From: DATEPR01 sp036503065
GTDB taxonomy: Bacteria > Actinomycetota > Actinomycetes > Mycobacteriales > Pseudonocardiaceae
Direction of reading: 5' to 3'
Assembly (NCBI GenBank): GCA_036503065.1
Contig: DASXXM010000612.1
Location: 1-8,751, forward strand
DNA: 8,751 nucleotides
The number at the start of each line of letters is the position of its first letter. The first letter of the stretch is position 1. The notes beneath the pieces are model-generated. The model did not search any database. It saw nothing but the letters and a program-made list of their open reading frames with translations, and was not told the origin of the DNA. This document shows, piece after piece, positions 6,152 through 8,751 of the stretch. The translations under genes were made by a program, and so were the position numbers.

Positions 6152-6164
6152 GTCCATGATGGAC
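6152..6164. repeat. 13-bp palindrome in the divergent gap
   Basis: GTCCATGATGGAC is a perfect 6-bp inverted repeat around one base. It abuts the larger dyad at 6165-6198 and lies 23-35 nt upstream of the VIT-like ATG, where the promoter core should be, so a bound repressor here would block polymerase. Confidence 0.4.
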
Positions 6165-6198
6165 TCAGGACAGCCTTGCGAAGGGCTGCCTGTCCTGA
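6165..6198. promoter_or_regulatory. Candidate operator: 9-bp dyad with DtxR/IdeR-like halves
   Basis: TCAGGACAG (6165-6173) and CTGTCCTGA (6190-6198) are exact reverse complements around 16 nt. Each half, read from its outer end, resembles the DtxR/IdeR iron-box consensus TWAGGTTAGSCTAACCTWA: by hand count about 11 of 19 positions match for the plus-strand half and about 13 of 19 for the minus-strand half. The site is 36-69 nt upstream of the VIT-like iron transporter gene and about 80-110 nt upstream of MauE. An iron- or manganese-responsive regulator is therefore an attractive inference, not a demonstrated one. Confidence 0.4.
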
Positions 6199-6263
6199 CT
6201 CCTGTGGGTGTCACTCGTCTGACCGGTGACAACAGGTCTCAGCCGGTACTCAGAGTCAATCGG

Positions 6264-6269
6264 TAGTCT
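6264..6269 (+). promoter_or_regulatory. -10 element for a leaderless MauE transcript
   Basis: TAGTCT fits TAnnnT and ends 7 nt before GTG 6277, the spacing expected when transcription begins at the start codon. There is no Shine-Dalgarno at this GTG. A convincing -35 was not found. Confidence 0.45.
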
Positions 6270-6276
6270 CGTCGCC

Positions 6277-6798
6277 GTGGCGCGACTCCCATCTCGGGTG
6301 CTCGATGCGATCGGCACCCTGTGTCGGCTCGGTCTCGCCGCGGTGTGGCTGATTTCGGGGAGCGTCAAGGCCGTGGACCCGAACCAGACCTATGCCGCGG
6401 TCGGGGCCTATCGGGTGCTGCCCAGCGGTCTGGTGAGCCCGGTCGCGGCCGTGCTGCCGTTCCTGGAGTTGGCGTTCGGGCTGTTGGTGCTGGTGGGGAT
6501 CGGTACCCGGCTGATGGGCGTGCTGTCCGGGCTGCTGCTGCTCGTGTACATCGCGGGCGTTGCGCAGTCCTGGGCTCGCGGACTGACCATCGACTGCGGC
6601 TGCTTCGGCGGTGGTGGGCAGGTCGCCGCAGGTCAGACACAGTATCCGCAGGAAATCCTGCGAGACACCGGCTTCGTCATCCTGGCGGTCTGGCTGACGG
6701 TGCGTCCGCGCACCATGTTCGCCGTCGACAGGTTGCTGGCACGGCGCCAGCCGGATGAACCCGGCAATTCAGCATCGTCAGTGGTAGGGAGTGCATGA
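6277..6798 (+). CDS. MauE/DoxX-like redox-associated membrane protein
   Basis: A 173-aa membrane protein with about four hydrophobic helices (about 12-32, 51-75, 79-98 and 131-145). The pattern RLGLAAVWLISGSVKAVDP, a helix pair with PFLELAFGLLVLVGIGTR, and especially TIDCGCFGGGG (104-114) with the Cys pair C107-C109 are those of the MauE/DoxX group, which handles disulfide electrons in the membrane. The gene overlaps by ATGA the start of a DsbA-like gene, so the products likely work together, with MauE probably reoxidising or reducing its partner. GTG 6277 is preferred over the in-frame GTG 6226, which would add 17 hydrophilic residues and put the -10 inside the gene. The C-terminal tail (from 150) is hydrophilic. 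Confidence 0.85.
   Translation: MARLPSRVLDAIGTLCRLGLAAVWLISGSVKAVDPNQTYAAVGAYRVLPSGLVSPVAAVLPFLELAFGLLVLVGIGTRLMGVLSGLLLLVYIAGVAQSWARGLTIDCGCFGGGGQVAAGQTQYPQEILRDTGFVILAVWLTVRPRTMFAVDRLLARRQPDEPGNSASSVVGSA
6786..6791 (+). promoter_or_regulatory. Ribosome binding site that bears on the DsbA-like start
   Basis: AGGGAG is only 3 nt from ATG 6795 but 9 nt from GTG 6801. Spacing favours the GTG start, which would give a protein beginning MGGAQRNNRNRK; the ATGA overlap with MauE favours the ATG. Confidence 0.5.
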
Positions 6799-7643
6799 TC
6801 GTGGGCGGCGCCCAACGGAACAATCGCAACCGCAAGCAGAAGCAGCGCCAGTCACAGGCGGCGGCCCGGGCGGTGTCCGCCGCCCGCGGCGGCAATCGGG
6901 ACCTGACCAAAGTGATCATCGCCATAGTGGTCGTGGTCGTGCTCGCGGGTGCCGTGGTGGCCGCGGTGCTCTACCAACAGCACCAGAAGACGGTGGCCGC
7001 GCAGACCGTCATCCCCGCGCAGACGGTTCAGGGCTCGAGCAGTTACCCGACGTCGCTCGACCGGGTCAACGCGACCGTGCTGGTCGGCCAGCCAACCGCC
7101 AAGGTGACGATCGACGCCTACGAGGACCTCATGTGCCCGATCTGCGGCAATTTCGAGGCGGCGAACTTCACCAGCATGGAGCGGCAGTTGGCGGCAGGCA
7201 CCATCAAGGTCCGCTACCACATGATCAATCTGCTCGACAACAGTTCGAACCCGGCCGGCTACTCGCTCATGGCCGCCAACACCGCGCTCGCCGTCGCCAC
7301 CGTCGCGCCGGACAAGTTCATCGACTACCACTACAGCCTGTTCCAGAAGCAGCCACAGGAGAACGGCGCCGGCTGGACGCAGGCGCAGCTGGACAGCCTG
7401 GCCAATCGGCTCGGCGTGAGCGGAACCGAGTTCGACAGTCTGGTCAGCAACAAGACGTACAACAGTCAGATCCAGACAAACCTGGCCAACGCGCAGAAGA
7501 ACCAGGCACTGTTCCAGACCGGTTCGGACGGCACGAAGGGTTTCGGTACCCCGACCATTGTTGCGAACAACAAGACGATCAACTGGCAGAGCGACACGAA
7601 TTGGTTGTCCGAACTGGTGAGCGGCGTCACCCCGAAGAGCTGA
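6795..7643 (+). CDS. Membrane-anchored DsbA-like thiol-disulfide oxidoreductase
   Basis: A 282-aa protein with a thioredoxin-fold domain outside the membrane. Residues 1-36 are cytoplasmic and rich in Arg, Lys and Gln. One transmembrane anchor follows at about 38-60 (VIIAIVVVVVLAGAVVAAVL). The catalytic motif is CPIC (C114-C117) within DAYEDLMCPICGNFE. The helical insertion typical of DsbA spans about 155-240, and the cis-proline is in GTPTIV (P253). It probably oxidises or isomerises cysteines in exported proteins. The CPIC dipeptide differs from the CPHC of E. coli DsbA, so its redox potential may differ. The ATG overlaps the MauE stop, so translation is probably coupled. GTG 6801, two codons in, has better ribosome-binding-site spacing. 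The convergent ligase gene begins 6 nt after its stop. Confidence 0.9.
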   Translation: MIVGGAQRNNRNRKQKQRQSQAAARAVSAARGGNRDLTKVIIAIVVVVVLAGAVVAAVLYQQHQKTVAAQTVIPAQTVQGSSSYPTSLDRVNATVLVGQPTAKVTIDAYEDLMCPICGNFEAANFTSMERQLAAGTIKVRYHMINLLDNSSNPAGYSLMAANTALAVATVAPDKFIDYHYSLFQKQPQENGAGWTQAQLDSLANRLGVSGTEFDSLVSNKTYNSQIQTNLANAQKNQALFQTGSDGTKGFGTPTIVANNKTINWQSDTNWLSELVSGVTPKS

Positions 7644-7649
7644 TGTGGC

Positions 7650-8751
7650 CTATGTGAGACCCGCCAGCGGCGGCTCGCCCTCGGTCCACCGGGCGAGCCG
7701 CTTCGCTTTGCCCGTCTCGGTGCGCGGCACACTGCCGGTCGGCACAACCCGCACAACGCAGCCCACCGCCAGCCGTTCCCGCAGTGCGTGCTCCAGATCC
7801 CGGCGCAGCACGTCACCGCCGCTGCCACCATCCGAAGTAGACTCCACAGCGATCCACAACTCCGGCCGAGCAGCCACCCGCCGATCCTCGACCAGCAGGT
7901 AGTGCGGGCTGACACGCGGGTCGGCGAGCAACACGGCCTCGATCTCGGTCGGGAACACGTTGACACCCCGAATGATCAGCATGTCGTCCACCCGCCCGAG
8001 CACCTTGGTCATCCGACGCAACGTCCGCGGCGACCCGGGTACCGGCGCGGCCAACGCGGCGATGTCGCCGGACCGGTAGCGAAGCAGTGGCATCCCGGTC
8101 TTCGTCAACGTGCTGAACACCAACTCGCCCGGCGTGCCGTCGGGCACCGGCGCACCGGTTTCGTCGACGGCCTCGACGTAGAAGTGATCCTCGGCGACGT
8201 TCAACAGTCCGCCGGAATCCAACGACTCGCAGGCCACACCCGGCCCGATGATCTCGGACAACCCGTAGATGTCGAGCGCACGGATGCCGAGCAGTTGCTC
8301 GATCTGGCCACGCATGCTGTCGGTCCACGGCTCGGCCCCGAAGACCCCGGCCCTCAGCGTGGACTCGACACCGGCGGCGCGCAGGGCCTCACCGAGATGG
8401 ATGGCGTAGGACGGCGTGCAGGTCAGGATGTCAGGCCCGAGGTCAGCGATCAGTCGAACCTGCCGGTCGGTCATCCCCCCGGAGATCGGCAACACGGTAG
8501 CCCCGAGCCGAATTGCCCCGTGGTGCACGCCAAGCCCGCCAGTGAACAGTCCGTAGCCATAGGCGTTGTGCACAAGACTCCGTCGGGTGGCCCCGGCGCC
8601 GCCCAGCGCCCGAGCCATCACCTGAGCCCAGACGTCAATATCGGCCGCGGTGTAGGGCACGAGTTTCGGTCGCCCACCCGTGCCGGAGGACCCGTGGATA
8701 CACACGATCTGGTCCTCGTCCACAGCCCGCAGACCGGTTGGATAGCGCTCC
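7650..8751 (-). CDS. paaK: Phenylacetate-CoA ligase-like adenylate-forming enzyme (5' end outside window)
   Basis: The last 366 residues of an ANL-superfamily acid-CoA ligase of PaaK type are present, running to TAG at 7652-7650. The enzyme activates an aromatic acid as acyl-AMP, then makes the CoA thioester. Motifs in order (numbered from the first visible residue): the P-loop-like SSGTGGRPK (21-29), HNAYGYGLFTGGLG (61-74), FGAEPWT (137-143), DIYGLSEIIGPGVA (160-173), RYRSGD (224-229), GRVDDMLIIRGVNVFPTEIE (252-271) and the C-terminal ETGKAKR (345-351) with the presumed catalytic Lys. These match PaaK closely. PaaK proteins are about 430-440 aa, so about 65-75 residues lie outside. The P-loop has Gly where PaaK usually has a second Thr (SSGTTGKP). 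The substrate could be another aromatic acid. Confidence 0.85.
   Translation of the reverse strand, partial: ERYPTGLRAVDEDQIVCIHGSSGTGGRPKLVPYTAADIDVWAQVMARALGGAGATRRSLVHNAYGYGLFTGGLGVHHGAIRLGATVLPISGGMTDRQVRLIADLGPDILTCTPSYAIHLGEALRAAGVESTLRAGVFGAEPWTDSMRGQIEQLLGIRALDIYGLSEIIGPGVACESLDSGGLLNVAEDHFYVEAVDETGAPVPDGTPGELVFSTLTKTGMPLLRYRSGDIAALAAPVPGSPRTLRRMTKVLGRVDDMLIIRGVNVFPTEIEAVLLADPRVSPHYLLVEDRRVAARPELWIAVESTSDGGSGGDVLRRDLEHALRERLAVGCVVRVVPTGSVPRTETGKAKRLARWTEGEPPLAGLT
7666..7707 (+). terminator. Hairpin terminator of the MauE-DsbA operon inside the convergent gene
   Basis: GCGGCTCGCCC (7670-7680) and GGGCGAGCCGC (7691-7701) form a perfect 11-bp stem with a 10-nt loop. AGCG (7666-7669) can pair with CGCT (7704-7707) after a TT bulge. 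It begins 22 nt after the DsbA-like stop, the right place for its terminator. It also lies in the last codons of the convergent ligase gene, which must therefore encode it. Confidence 0.65.

Noticed and set aside
6226..6276. Upstream GTG start for the MauE protein
   Set aside because: The 17 added residues are hydrophilic and the -10 element would lie within the gene; GTG 6277 is more consistent.
1..8751. CRISPR arrays, insertion sequences, tandem repeats or tRNA genes
   Set aside because: None seen by eye on either strand; only the tmRNA and the dyads listed were found.

Overview
The window is high-GC DNA with GTG starts, TAnnnT-type -10 boxes placed just upstream of start codons, an actinobacterial-type tmRNA and large actinomycete-style families. 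This points to an actinomycete; a Pseudonocardiaceae-like relative is a guess. Nothing in the window marks a prophage or insertion sequence. It reads as chromosomal housekeeping and accessory genes, mostly in short transcription units.

Left part (1-1333, minus strand): a two-component system. The sensor histidine kinase begins at 1333 and the start of its NarL-type response regulator is at 79. The kinase C-terminus appears to have lost roughly 35-38 nt. As a result its frame misses its own stop (67-69) and runs without interruption into the regulator, so a fused kinase-regulator ORF leaves the window at base 1. Next come a regulatory gap with two overlapping dyads (1334-1590), the plus-strand ssrA tmRNA (1591-1959, tag AKTNSQRQFVLAA) and two tandem hairpins.

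Middle part: a CmoM/SmtA-like SAM methyltransferase (2205-2999, +) and an ankyrin-repeat protein (3185-4750, +). The latter converges on a DUF2127 membrane protein (4763-5266, -), which lies downstream of a VIT1/CCC1 iron/manganese transporter (5407-6129, -). The transporter is divergent from a redox pair. The 147-nt gap between them carries a perfect 9-bp dyad whose two halves resemble DtxR/IdeR metal boxes.

Right part: a MauE/DoxX membrane protein (6277-6798, +) overlaps by 4 nt a membrane-anchored DsbA-like thiol oxidoreductase with a CPIC active site (6795-7643, +). Together they probably form an extracytoplasmic disulfide system. A strong hairpin terminator for this operon lies inside the 3' coding end of the convergent phenylacetate-CoA-ligase-like gene (7650 to beyond 8751, -). 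No single novel multi-gene system is evident. The most notable points are the kinase-regulator frame fusion, the candidate metal operator and the MauE-DsbA pair.
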